Below the pieces are notes generated by a model. That model had not been told where the DNA came from. It was given only the letters and a program-made list of their open reading frames with translations, and did not search any database. 64,000 nucleotides of DNA from Bryum argenteum. Lineage: Eukaryota; Streptophyta; Bryopsida; Bryales; Bryaceae. Numbering within the stretch: the stretch's first letter is position 1; the number at the start of each line of letters is the position of its first letter. The stretch spans positions 13,932,727-13,996,726 of the forward strand of contig CM073327.1 of the NCBI GenBank assembly GCA_037043015.1. Reading direction: 5' to 3'. Below are positions 23,159 through 33,131 of this stretch, one piece after another. The position numbers were made by a program, and so were the translations under genes.

Positions 23159-23891
23159 ATGGACGAAAACGCTAGCGGTAGTGAGAGAGGAAAGGATATT
23201 GGTCAGAGAAAGAAGAAGCGCAGGGGTGGTATCAAGTTCAGTAATTCTAAAGCACAGAGGCGTAGTGCTTTGCGGAAGCGCGATGAGAAAAGCTTTAGCG
23301 GCGACGATTGGGACCTAGACGGATACGATATCTTGATAGACGATGATGTCCTACCGGTATTCAGGCGGACTATCAAGATACGATCGCTGAACCTCGACAC
23401 TGTGCCGGAGAGTGTCGCGGTGGACGAAGCTGAAGAAGACCAGGAGGAAGGGCGTAGCATGCAAATCAGGAAGTCTAGCGGGATTATTAGCGCCGACGGA
23501 GATGACGATGGAGGTGTATACTCTACATATGAGGTAAGGAAATTGTGTATGTTAAACCTGTGAATATTCGTATAGGTTAAACTATTATCGATTATGTATA
23601 TGGTTTAATATGAAGAATTCATTTCTTCAGGGCCGCAGAGGATCGAAAGAGGATGACAATCGATCAGGAGATGAAACACTAATTTCTGAGGAGAAAAGGG
23701 TCACCGATGTGGGCGACAGAGCAGGAGTCTCTTTTCAGCAGGAAACACATGATGATACTACGGATGGATTTGAGACAAGTGCTGAAGAGTTAGAAGAGGT
23801 ACATGAGAAACCCTACTTCCTGGTACATTGGGGGGACTTAGGGTTAATTAAGTATACAGTAAACGAGAGTACATTTTTCGGTATGAGTTAG
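23159..23891 (+). CDS. acidic/basic nuclear-like protein of unknown function
   Basis: Exon 1, 23,159-23,533, starts MDENASGSERG and has a basic cluster (RKKKRRGG) that could be a nuclear localisation signal, followed by acidic stretches (DDWDLDGYD and EAEEDQEEG). It ends at GAG|GTAAGG. The next exon starts after ttcttcag at 23,631 in the same phase (GRRGSKEDD...) and stays acidic to EELEE. It either splices at 23,798 (GAG|GTACAT) to a later exon or reads to the stop at 23,891. No known domain is recognised. The gene diverges from the transposase and may be its accessory partner; it may also be the 5' part of a longer plus-strand gene with exons near 24,961. Confidence 0.6.
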
Positions 23892-24129
23892 GTAGAACTT
23901 ATGATATTATAGAGTTCCATGACATATATGAATCCAAGACTAAATGCCAATTTAGTACTTGCGGGCGCCAAGTTTGTACTTGTAGGTCACAGTTAAAAAC
24001 ATGTGAGCCTTTAGTTTGTACTTTTAGAATTATAACGAATACAAATGATTTTGGTGTTATTTTACTTTGTGTGCATACTTATTACTGCGTGAAAGAATTA
24101 GATATATTTACGTAAATATGTAACACTGT

Positions 24130-24330
24130 TTTGACACGCTGGGTAGGGGTGGTCCGGGTAAGTACGGGGTGGGTAAGGGTAGGGTCAGGGCTAGTAGGAG
24201 AACTGGATAAGTCAGGGCAGGGTTAGTACGGGTAGGGCCGGGGATAGGGTGTGAATAGGGTAGGGCCTGGGCTGGGTAGGGCCTGGGCTGATAGGGCCGG
24301 GGATAGGGTCGACCAAGGCCAAAGTCTCGA
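24130..24330. repeat. G-rich minisatellite (GGGTAGGG-type)
   Basis: Irregular units of GGGTAGGGCCTGGGCT and related G-runs. Such G-runs could form G-quadruplex structures. The open frames through it (minus, proline-rich) follow from the composition. Confidence 0.6.
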
Positions 24331-24700
24331 TGGAGTCGATCCGGGGATCAACCCGGGTACCCGGAAAGGCCGGGCAAAACCATGCCTCCATGTATCCGGT
24401 CGACGCTGGCTCGGTGGGGGTTGATACCGCGGTGATGACCAGGATGGTACCTGTGTCCGATGAAGCGCTGAGCTCCGCCTCGCCCGCTCGAAGTCTCCGC
24501 TCGCCCGCTCGAAGTCTCCGCCCACCGATGCATTCTGCCCTGACAGCGCGATCGCCGAATGCTCTATTTCGATAGCTGTCCAGCGATGGCAGCCGGATCT
24601 CCCACTTGCACACCGGATTTCGTGCTGTCACAGAATCGTTTGATTGACCATTTCGGTAGTTTGTGGAGGCGTAGATGGAAGTAGGCAGATAGTACGACAA
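24331..24700. other. GC-rich segment, no gene supported
   Basis: GC-rich, with a 21-bp direct repeat (CTCGCCCGCTCGAAGTCTCCG, partly doubled near 24,480-24,520). Several overlapping open frames in both directions without recognisable domains. Confidence 0.4.
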
Positions 24701-24960
24701 TCGAAATTTATTAAACCCTAGCAGTTGAATCTTGTAGGCCGCCGCTTCGAGAATTGAGAGGTTGGTAGGGCATTATTTTTAGAAAAGATGAGGGATTTTG
24801 GCTGACAACAGAAGATTCGAGATGCCTGGACATTGACTTCTGACTTCACTTGAGAAATTGATGAAGGTTCTTACGCAGCCGTGTTTGGAATCGTCGTTGA
24901 TTTATTTCTGTATTTGGGAAATTGAAGGAGAGAGGTGCTCAGATCGAAGAAGAAGGAAAG

Positions 24961-25188
24961 ATGGCGGACGAAGTTTGCGAACAGATGGCACTACTGCGAG
25001 GGGTGGAGGAGGTCGTACTCGAAAGAGAGAAAGAAGTTGTGCTGGTACCAGGCGAGGAGCAAGTCGTGAACGATATCGACAATGTGCGTTGTAATTCATC
25101 AGAATCGAGTTTGTTCGCTTCTATTTACACAAGTGATCCATATTGGGGCCAAGCGATGAAGATTCAAGCGTACACGAGAAATTTTAAG
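24961..25188 (+). CDS. putative first exon, unknown acidic protein
   Basis: ATG at 24,961 opens MADEVCEQMALLRGVEEVVL and continues 76 codons to an in-phase donor (TTTTAAG|GTATGG). No domain is recognised; the glutamate/valine-rich stretch could be helical. The next exon is not clear because a satellite monomer and a direct repeat occupy 25,400-26,915. It may belong to the plus-strand gene continuing at 27,283. Confidence 0.4.
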
Positions 25189-25405
25189 GTATGGATTCCG
25201 GTAAACCCTACACCTACTTCGTAAAAAAATCAGCCTCTCTCTTGTTTACAATGGTTTGACTGTATTGCGGTGTGCCGAACAAGGTTTCCCTCAGGATACT
25301 AGGTCGGTGCTCTATACTTTGTTTTTTGCGGCTGCTGTCCTTCGCTACAGACCTCCTCATGAGATTCTCGACCTCAGCTCGCAAGAAGCAGGGAGAGAAG
25401 TCGGG

Positions 25406-25793
25406 TTGAGCGCCTTGCTTGCCTCTGCGGTGGCCCCTCGAACGCCTTGGCAATGAAGCACGAGTGCTGAGCCTGCTCATTCATCTGTTGGGGAAGCTCG
25501 TGGAGGTGGCCGTGGTGAGGGAATGGCGATGAAGCGGCAGCTGAGCCAGCCCCGCGCTGTCGATGCTCATCACCCCCGAGCTCTTGGTGATGGAATTGTG
25601 GGGTGCTGGATTCGTGATTCTTCGAAATGGCCGAACTAGTGTCAGACTTGCGTCGACGCAAGTCTGACACTAGTCCGACCATATCTTGTTTTTTTTTTCA
25701 ACTTTGTGCGCTTTCTGTCTTGCTAAAGTCTGGATGCAGCTTGTCGGGTTCGATTCCCCTTCCTTGATCAGCAGGGTGAGTGGTCGGGTTGAT
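25406..25793 (+). repeat. solitary monomer of the 380-bp palindromic satellite
   Basis: One unit, almost identical to the unit at about 40,600-40,985 (only a few differences in the compared 230 bp), lies 12 kb from the main array. It is bounded by gtcgggttga on both sides, the same unit phase at which the main array starts (37,561). It carries the palindrome with the 'cagact/agtctg' version of the arms. Confidence 0.85.
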
Positions 25794-26129
25794 GGGTATA
25801 AGCACACTAGGGTGGGTACATGTTCGACAAAACTCGAAGTATGTTAAGTACATCATTTTGGAAGAATGCTTTGGGATTTTCCCAAAATAGGGCTACCGTC
25901 GATTATTTCTGACAGATTGATCTTGGCCGTTGGAGGGTTGAGGGTCGTTGACTTGACAGTCTGACAGTGGGCTGGACATTAATGGCTCGGATTAGGGTTC
26001 AGGGCTTTTCCCGCGAGCTGTTTCGTCGTCTTGTTGTTTTTGGGGAGCTGCTTGGTGTTGTCGCAAGCTTTTTGCGCTGAACTCGCGTCTCATTCTTGCA
26101 CTCTGGCGCACGAATTGCAACATCCGTGG

Positions 26130-26915
26130 GCGGTTTTAGTGGGTGCGGGTAGGGCCATCACCTTCCGCATTTTGGGGAGGGGGTTTCGCGACTTGCTGTT
26201 TGAGTAGAATTTTTTTAGGGAGCTGTTGCTGGAGGGGGTTTCGCGAATGACTTGCTGTTGGAGTGTAGTTTGTTTAGGGAGCTGTTGGTGGAGTGGAGCT
26301 TGCGGTGTAGCTTGGGTGAACTCGTGCAACGGAGGAGTATTACGGGCACATCTGAGTGGCACAAGGTGAGCGCATCGACCGTGTTTTTAGGCAGCGTAGG
26401 GTTTAGAGAAATGTCGTTGAGGTTGTGCAAGGGTTCGCGGCGGCTTCTCGCTCAGGTTTTCTTTCATCTGCAAATGCTGATTCAATGCGTATCTGAAATG
26501 CGTATGCTCATCCAGTGAGTGAGCGGTTTTAGTGGGTGCGATTTAGGGCCGTCACCTTCCGCATTTTGGGGAGGGGGTTTCGCGACTTGCTGAACATTGG
26601 AGTAGAATTTTTTTAGGGAGCTGTTGCTGGAGGGGGTTTCGCGAACGACTTGCTGTTGGAGTGTAGTTTGTTTAGGGAGCTGTTGGTGGAGTGGAGCTTG
26701 CGGTGTAGCTTGGGTGAACTCGTGCAACGGAGGAGTATTACGGGCACATCTGAGTGGCACAAGGTGAGCGCATCGACCGTGTTTTTAGGCAGCGTAGGGT
26801 TTAGAGAAAAGTCGTTGAGGTTGTGCAAGGGTTCACGGAGGCTTCTCGCTATGGGGTTTTCTTTCATCTGCAAATGCTGAAATGCGTATGTGAAATGCGT
26901 ATGCTCATCCAGTGA
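26130..26915. repeat. direct duplication, 393-bp period
   Basis: Two copies, about 26,130-26,520 and 26,523-26,915, starting GCGGTTTTAGTGGGTGCG and ending near ATGCTCATCCAGTGAG. They differ by scattered substitutions and small indels. Contains telo-box-like GTAGGGTTTAGAG in each copy. Long open frames in both directions are duplicated with it; none is a recognised protein. Confidence 0.85.
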
Positions 26916-27282
26916 GCGCAAAACCCTAAGCCCTACATTCCCCACAGCTAACTTGGGTCTTTGTGTGCGGCGATCTGCATTTGTAAGGTGACGGCCAAAA
27001 TCGAGCCATTGAAGCTCAAACTTGACTTCCACGGCCAAAATCGAGTCTGAAGCTCCAACTTCGACGGCCAATACTGAGCTGCTCCAACTTCCTGATTCTG
27101 CTGGTGCTAAGTAAGTGAGTAGATCTTGATTCTAGGTAGAGGTTGCGATTATTGTGAGATGGTGTGGTTGATTGGCTTCTGACTCCCCCGGCTGGTTGTT
27201 TGTTGAATAGATGTTAGCATTTTCACGGATTCTTACGAACTGAGCAAAGCTGTGTGTGTTGGGTTTTGGGTGGGGTTTAGGG

Positions 27283-27588
27283 ATGGTGAAGAAGGAGAAA
27301 AAACCTTCTGTTGTGGTTGACGATGAAACAGACCCACCCCTTCTCACTGTGGACGAAGTAGATGAGAAAATAGCAATTTTGCGTAGAGGTGCCCCTCCTC
27401 CTGCAGTGTCTTTCGAGGAATTTAGAGATAGGTTTGGATTGAACGGGACGGGGATCAATCCCCACAAATCCAAGGATACTACACAGATCCTCCAAACCGA
27501 TCTAATCACGTTTGAGGCGGCGGCGAGGGAAATCAGGGTTCTGGTTTGGAGATTTGAAAGACGCAAAGGTGAAGTCCGCCATAGCTAG
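27283..27588 (+). CDS. N-terminal segment of the RING-like protein gene
   Basis: ATG at 27,283 opens MVKKEKKPSVVVDDETDPPL and runs 101 codons to a stop at 27,588. It contains an acidic/hydrophobic stretch (LTVDEVDEKIAILRRG) and EEFRDRFGL. Its 3' end overlaps the start of the long frame at 27,512-28,741 in a different frame, so the two are either separate, or one gene with a short intron or a frame change between about 27,510 and 27,560. Telo-box-like motifs (AAAACCCTAAGCC near 26,929) lie upstream. Confidence 0.5.
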   Translation: MVKKEKKPSVVVDDETDPPLLTVDEVDEKIAILRRGAPPPAVSFEEFRDRFGLNGTGINPHKSKDTTQILQTDLITFEAAAREIRVLVWRFERRKGEVRHS

Positions 27589-28741
27589 ACTGTACCCCAT
27601 AGTCTACCAGAAACCTTGTGTCGTAAAAACAAAACTGATAGGTAAAGAATTCGCAATCGGAATTGTAGCCGATGTAGTGAAGGGTTTAGATGTCGATTGG
27701 GCATCTTATGCTCACATCACGAATCGAAACCAGCGCAGCGCGTGGCAGAAAAAGATGAAGGGCTGCTTGGAGATGAAAGCAGTCTTGACTGAAAAAAGTA
27801 TGAGTGAAATTTTGGAGGAAGAAGACATGAAGACTTTGATGCAAGGTGACGGGCTTGTGAAGGCAGAGCCAGGTGATCGGCCATGCGGAGGGGTAGACTC
27901 TAGACAGCCCGAACAGAGCTCTTCATGGATAGAGAAGAAGAAACGAGAAACCCAAGACCTTCAGCGGGTGATCGAGTTGGAGTTGCAGGGTGTCAAGATC
28001 GACATACAATCGACTCTGAAAGAGAAGAAAGGGATGGACTCTAAGGTGGAGGGTGTTCGAGTAATGCTGGAGTCGATGAAGGCAACGTGCGAGGGCTTCA
28101 AGTTGAAAATGCAGAATTGTGAGGAGGGGGAAGATCAAAAGAAGATGCAGATGACGCTGGACTTCTACGAGGAAACTTTCAAGAGGACAGAAGGTGAATA
28201 CGATGCGTTTGTTGCTGAGCAGGTATTCCAAGATGCTGTGCATGAGAAATTGGTGCGTAGGGAGGCATTTCTGTGCGGACAGCAGTCTATGCTGGAGAAA
28301 CAACTGTCCAGTTTGCGAGGTGGACGGCCTGGCTTCGCTTTGCACCCCCACCCCATGTGCAACTCAATGGGCATGAAGGAAATGGAAATAGATTTTGTCA
28401 AACTAACTAACTGCGTTTTGTGTGATTCCAAGTTTTTCTATAATGACATTATAGTCTGTAGTTGCAGGCATGTTTATCACCCATGGTGTGCTGTGTCGTG
28501 GTTTAGCACATCAGTGAAGTGTGTAGAAAAGGATTGTTCAGTAGTCCACCCAGACTGGTTCAAGAGTTTCGGCTTTGGGGACCAGCCAACCAGTCTTGAA
28601 GAGAAGGCAGAGGAGCTAGAGTGCGAAGAAACGAGAAATTTTGTTATCTCCGAAAGAATAGCTGCTGCGAAGCGGACTGGTGTAGACATTGGTATGACCC
28701 CCTTCACCCATGTGCGTTCATTGCAGTGTGATTTGCCTTAG
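27512..28741 (+). CDS. coiled-coil protein with C-terminal RING-like zinc finger
   Basis: An open frame of about 409 codons ending with TAG at 28,739. Early residues (DLKDAKVKSAIARLYPIVYQ) may be a helical domain. Residues about 140-265 are strongly charged with heptad-like leucines (RVIELELQGVKIDIQST and following), a likely coiled coil. At about residues 300-345 a Cys/His cluster reads CVLC, then VCSCRHVYHPWCAVSWF, then KCVEKDC, spaced like a RING-H2 or related treble-clef finger. A RING would suggest E3 ubiquitin ligase activity, but the spacing is non-standard and this is an inference. The true start is uncertain, since the frame begins inside the preceding segment. Confidence 0.6.
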   Translation: MRRRRGKSGFWFGDLKDAKVKSAIARLYPIVYQKPCVVKTKLIGKEFAIGIVADVVKGLDVDWASYAHITNRNQRSAWQKKMKGCLEMKAVLTEKSMSEILEEEDMKTLMQGDGLVKAEPGDRPCGGVDSRQPEQSSSWIEKKKRETQDLQRVIELELQGVKIDIQSTLKEKKGMDSKVEGVRVMLESMKATCEGFKLKMQNCEEGEDQKKMQMTLDFYEETFKRTEGEYDAFVAEQVFQDAVHEKLVRREAFLCGQQSMLEKQLSSLRGGRPGFALHPHPMCNSMGMKEMEIDFVKLTNCVLCDSKFFYNDIIVCSCRHVYHPWCAVSWFSTSVKCVEKDCSVVHPDWFKSFGFGDQPTSLEEKAEELECEETRNFVISERIAAAKRTGVDIGMTPFTHVRSLQCDLP

Positions 28742-29325
28742 GTAAATATTTTGTGAATAGGAAATGGCAAGCGTGTGGACTGTAGTTTGTAAGTTGATAT
28801 ACAGTATGGTAGTGTAATGCAGAGTTAAGTAACTGAAGCTGTAGTATTTTGAAAGATTGACATTGCGGTTTGTACCCGTGGAGATAGAACTTCTACTTTG
28901 ATACACACAGAATTAGACTTGTAGTAGTAGAGGGGGCTTATAATAGTTTTTATACTATATTCTTTATTACACAAGATACAATAGGACATACATCGGATAG
29001 TAGATTTGAGTGTACTCCACGGTCTCTTAACATACAAAGCCCGAGTACTTTGCTTGTACCATACCGTAGTCACAAGTACATGAACATATTTTTGAATTTT
29101 TTTTGCACTTGGAAGACATGGTTAAAGTATGTTGATATACCATTCAGTGCAATCTGAGTGAGATATATGCACTGAATGAGATACATAATCATACTTGCAA
29201 TCGATTTAGAGGTACATGCAGTTGTCTTATTTGTAGTTACAAGTGTATTTATGCATTTCGAAGTACATATACATGGTGCCATTCTTTTGATACTAATCAT
29301 CTTTTGAGTTTAGGAGGTTAACTAC
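28742..29325. other. AT-rich, GTAC-rich spacer
   Basis: No gene supported. Seven GTAC tetramers in under 600 bp (for example gagtactttgcttgtacc at 29,040). Confidence 0.5.
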
Positions 29326-30214
29326 ATGATTGTTTCACAAATTCCAGGCTCTTCTCAACAGCCATTGATGGGTCAAGCTTCGGCATGCACTGGGACGTAC
29401 AGCTTGGGAGAGACCAGTCAAGCACAGATTCGGGAAAGTGACAAAAAGGTTTTGGAATCGCCACCCATTCGATTTCCTGTGCAAGTTCAGAAAATCAACA
29501 AGAAGGCTGAGAACTGTACGCTTGGCGAGGCAGCACCCGAAATATGTACGCCAACCACAGCGTCAATAACGACTGCCGCCGATGCTCCGGGACCAACATC
29601 TGAAGCGATTGGGGCAGAGGTGGGTCAGCATCACCCTAATATAGGTTTTTGGGGTTTTTAGAATAAGTGCGGTTTTGAATATTAAGTGCGGTTTAGAATA
29701 AGTGTGGTTTACTGATTTGAGGTTTACGTATATGTAGGCTGTTGACAACAAAATTCTAAGTTCCCCTACAAGAATGGAGGAGCACGGTTCCCAAGATTCC
29801 AGTGCACACGACGTGCCTATGCTTGAGGAGGAGAATGACAGTGAAGATGGAAGAGGCCTAGATCCGGAACCTACAGAGGGAGAGCGTAAGACTACACCAG
29901 AGGTGTCCAATGATGATGAGGTGGCGAGATTAAAGGCCACAATTGTTGAGCTCAGGAAGCTTTCATCAAACACGGGAGTAGTACGTCGAGCACCACCATT
30001 TGAGGAAGAGCACGGGAAGACAGGACCAGCCGTGAAGACTAGGAGCGTTGCTGATGTCACAAAGAGTGGCAACCCACCTTCAGCAACCACGAGGAAGAAA
30101 TCTAAAACTGATAAGGTTAGGACACGTGCAGATGGGCCATCTGAAACATTGGAGGTCACGGGGAGTGGTTCGAAGAAGAGCCGTAAGAAGATGGAGACAA
30201 CAAAGAAATGGTGA
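29326..30214 (+). CDS. disordered charged protein, possible N-terminal part of the SET gene
   Basis: Exon 29,326-29,619 (or from an acceptor at 29,347) reads Ser/Thr/Pro-rich sequence and ends EAIGAE|GTGGGT. The next exon, from 29,738 after tatatgtag, is in phase (AVDNKILSSP...), passes acidic (MLEEENDSEDGRG) and short helical (DDEVARLKATIVELRKL) stretches, then basic ones (TTRKKSKTDK, SKKSRKKMETTKKW), and stops at 30,214. No domain is recognised. Its position directly upstream of the pre-SET exons on the same strand makes it a candidate N-terminal extension of the histone methyltransferase, as plant SUVR proteins have long, poorly conserved N-termini. Confidence 0.5.
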
Positions 30215-30384
30215 CAAAGACCATCGATCGTGATGAGCGTGTGTCCCCGAATCTTTGAACTTCAACCCCCCCCGCCAAGGTAAAGCGAACCCGGAAAAGT
30301 AAATATGAATGTGATTGCGTAGATAGTATGCCTCTATGTGCAGGCATGTTTCCTAGGATATAGCTGGTTGTAGGTGTTTTGATG

Positions 30385-30660
30385 TATTGCATGAGGTAGA
30401 GCTGAATGGTGTATCACATGCTATTAGTGACTGCATCCATTCCATAGGTGTATTGAAGTATTGCATTAGGTAGTGTTGAATGGTGTATCACATGCTATTA
30501 GTGACTGCATCCATTCCATAGGTGTATTGAAGTATTGCATTAGGTAGTGTTGAATGGTGTATCACATGCTATTTGTGACTACATCCATTCGATAGATGTG
30601 TTGATGTACTGCATTAGGTGTGTTGATGTACTGCATTGGGTAGTGCATTATGTATGACAT
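30385..30660. repeat. about 73-bp tandem repeat (3 units plus partials)
   Basis: Units of the type ggtgtattgaagtattgcat, then ttaggtagtgttgaatgg, then tgtatcacatgctattagtg, then actgcatccattccat. The first two complete units are almost identical; the last ones decay. Confidence 0.85.
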
Positions 30661-30749
30661 GTATATTTTTATTCTGGGTATATGCTAACATATTTTTGGG
30701 AAATTTCCAGTCGATCAACATCCCCATTGTCGCAGGAGATAGGTAGCCT

Positions 30750-30840
30750 CTTATTTTTGTTGACGTAGTGCAGCCATCAATATTGATTGGACTGCTGTTG
30801 TTGACGGAATGCAGCGATCAATATTGATTGGACTGCATAG
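30750..30840. repeat. about 42-bp direct repeat
   Basis: Two copies of a unit ending cagc.atcaatattgattgg followed by actgc. The inner AATATTGATT part is locally self-complementary. Confidence 0.6.
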
Positions 30841-30905
30841 TATGTTGTGTCACGCACGGTATATGCCTTCTATGTCTTTCACGCTTTGCAAGAATTGGCA
30901 TGCAG

Positions 30906-32276
30906 GGTTTTAAAGTGAAGATTATATCACATGATATTTCATTGGGTGCCGAGAATGTCCCCGTACCTATAATCAGCAAGGAAAGCAATGGACGATTCTA
31001 CCTAAACCTTTCAAATACATTCGGGAGAGCATATTCCACAAATCAGTTTTGGGTTCGAATCTAAGTTGGGGAAAGGGGGTGGGCTGTACTAATTGTGTTT
31101 CAGCATGTGGCGTTGGGAGTTCTTGTATCTGTGCGTTTGCTGCTGGTTTAGCCCCTTATTCCAAAGGAGGCCTCTTACACCCACATCATATTGAGATGGT
31201 ATCTCCGTCTTACCTAGTCCTTTCCTTGTTAAAGCTCATGTGTCATTTGATGTTTCTTAAACTGCCACCGGTTTGTTGGAGTTACTAATTTGATAATGTT
31301 TGTTCTTGGAATTGTAGAGACGAAGGGAAGTTTTGGGTGAAGATGAGGATCTCTATGAATACTGTGACAAGTCCAACTGTTCAAGTTCGGAGTATGGAGA
31401 ATGTGGAGGGCACATAATAAGTTTTTTCTTGAAGGAGTGCGGAGTTGGCTGCTCTTGCAAAAGTCATTGCAGAAATCGAGTGATGCAACAGGGTATAACC
31501 CGAAAACTGCAGGTGAACATCGCATTTGCAATCTTTTGTAAGTTTCAACTTTTAGAAGCATTCAGGTCCTCTACAAAATTTGTTGATGACTCTTTTTGGC
31601 TCCCTACGGGTTTTCGACCAACCCTCAGAAGGAATGGGGCATCAAAACTTTGGAAACCTTGCCTGCAGGTGCATTTGTCTTCGAATATGTTGGAGAAATC
31701 ATATCCAACGAGGAATTGGCATCCCGGAAACACAAGGGGAAGTACGCAATGAATCTGGATTCAGATTGGAGAGCGGAAAATGAATTGAACGATGAGGAGG
31801 CTCTTTGTATAGACGCATCAAACTTTGGGAACATCTCAAGGTTTCTGAATCACAGGTGATGCTTTCATGAAAGTCGCTTTCTATATTTTGATGACCTTGG
31901 TACCTCTCAGATCCTCTAGAATGATGTAAAATGAGAATGCTTTTAATTACAATGGCTATCAACCACAGGTGTTCTGATGCAAATTTGGTAAACTTACCGG
32001 TCATAATCAACACCACAAGAAGAGGCTACTACCATGTGAGTTGATGACTTCGAACATTTTTTTTGACCACCTTAATTTCACCCGTTCTAATACGTTCTTT
32101 CACATGTATGCTTGAACCAGGTAGCCTTTTTTACCAATCGGCAAGTGTTCAAAGGGGAAGAGCTTACCTGGGACTACGGGTTAGATTTTGAAGATCCCGA
32201 GCATCCTATTCCTGCATTTCAGTGTGTCTGTGGAAGCGAGTACTGCAAGTTTACCAATCAGCAAGGAAAGCTCTGA
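30906..32276 (+). CDS. SUVR-type SET-domain histone H3K9 methyltransferase
   Basis: Exons inferred from phase and splice sites: about 30,906-31,048, about 31,050-31,198, 31,318-31,512, about 31,611-31,855, 31,969-32,035, 32,121-32,276. In order: SUVR-like lead-in (HDISLGAENVPVPII); pre-SET zinc cluster (CTNCVSACGVGSSCICA ... ECGVGCSCKSHCRNR); SET core (GAFVFEYVGEII, then SRFLNHR, then CSDANL, then AFFTNR); the active-site region GEELTWDYGLDF; post-SET CVCGSEYC. NHRC.DAN instead of NHSC.PN is the form found in plant SUVR1/2/4 proteins, which act on H3K9 and in transposon silencing. There is one frame change between the first two exons, and the acceptor before 31,611 is not clear, so functionality is uncertain. 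It lies inside the giant MULE as cargo. Confidence 0.85.
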
Positions 32277-33131
32277 AGTCTCACAAAAGCCCTTGTGAAG
32301 GTAGTATTTTATTTGACTTCAATCCGCATTGAACGGGACAAGTTGTTGTTCAAATTCTATTTCTTGTAGTATGAACACTGTAGTACACTATAGTGGTACA
32401 CTATAGTACACTATAGTACACTATAGTACACTATAGTACACTATAGTACAGTATAGTATACTACAGTCAGTCCGTATCTATTACACTTTGGTACATATTG
32501 GTGGCGACACAGAGTACATATTAGTACATGTAAATTAAACTGTAAGACATTGTTGCATACCGCGCAAAGCATTTTTGACACTGATACTAATTGCATGATT
32601 TAATTTTAAGATTGCCCTCTTTCAAAACATATGCATATTTTGAGTTTCCTAATAGTATTCTGAAGTATATGACCGTAAGATTAGGCATGACATCATGGAT
32701 TATCACCTCTTATCAATATAGGAGATCAAAAATTATACTAAAAGTACAAGAATAGTAGATCTGACTTTTTGGTGAGTTGTGCAAGTTTATGCATTAACGC
32801 AATTTTGGGCACATTTCAGCATTCACTCATCAGTACTATTGTTTTAAACGTTGACTAAGAATACTTCCTAGACTATGTTGAATTTTGATGCATAAACAGA
32901 GTTTCCAGAATGAGTTTAAGGGAATTCTGCATATCCAAACTTGTACTAACAATACCCCAGGCTGACAAAAAGCATATCAGTCCATTCCACTGTAACAGGC
33001 CACTTCAAACTATGGAGGTCAAACGAGAATTCGAACAAAAGAAGGAAATGGGGTGGGTGCTTGTCAAATCGCAAATGCAGGTCAAAAGTTTATATGGAGA
33101 AGAAGTTTACAAACTTCATCAAAACGTTAAC
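32277..33131. other. convergent spacer with (TATAGTACAC)n
   Basis: Lies between the 3' ends of two converging genes. AT-rich; holds a 10-bp microsatellite at about 32,385-32,460. 32,880-33,145 is open on the plus strand (MSLREFCISK...) but shows no recognisable family. Confidence 0.5.
32385..32460. repeat. 10-bp tandem repeat ACTATAGTAC
   Basis: At least six near-perfect head-to-tail copies of the unit. Confidence 0.95.
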
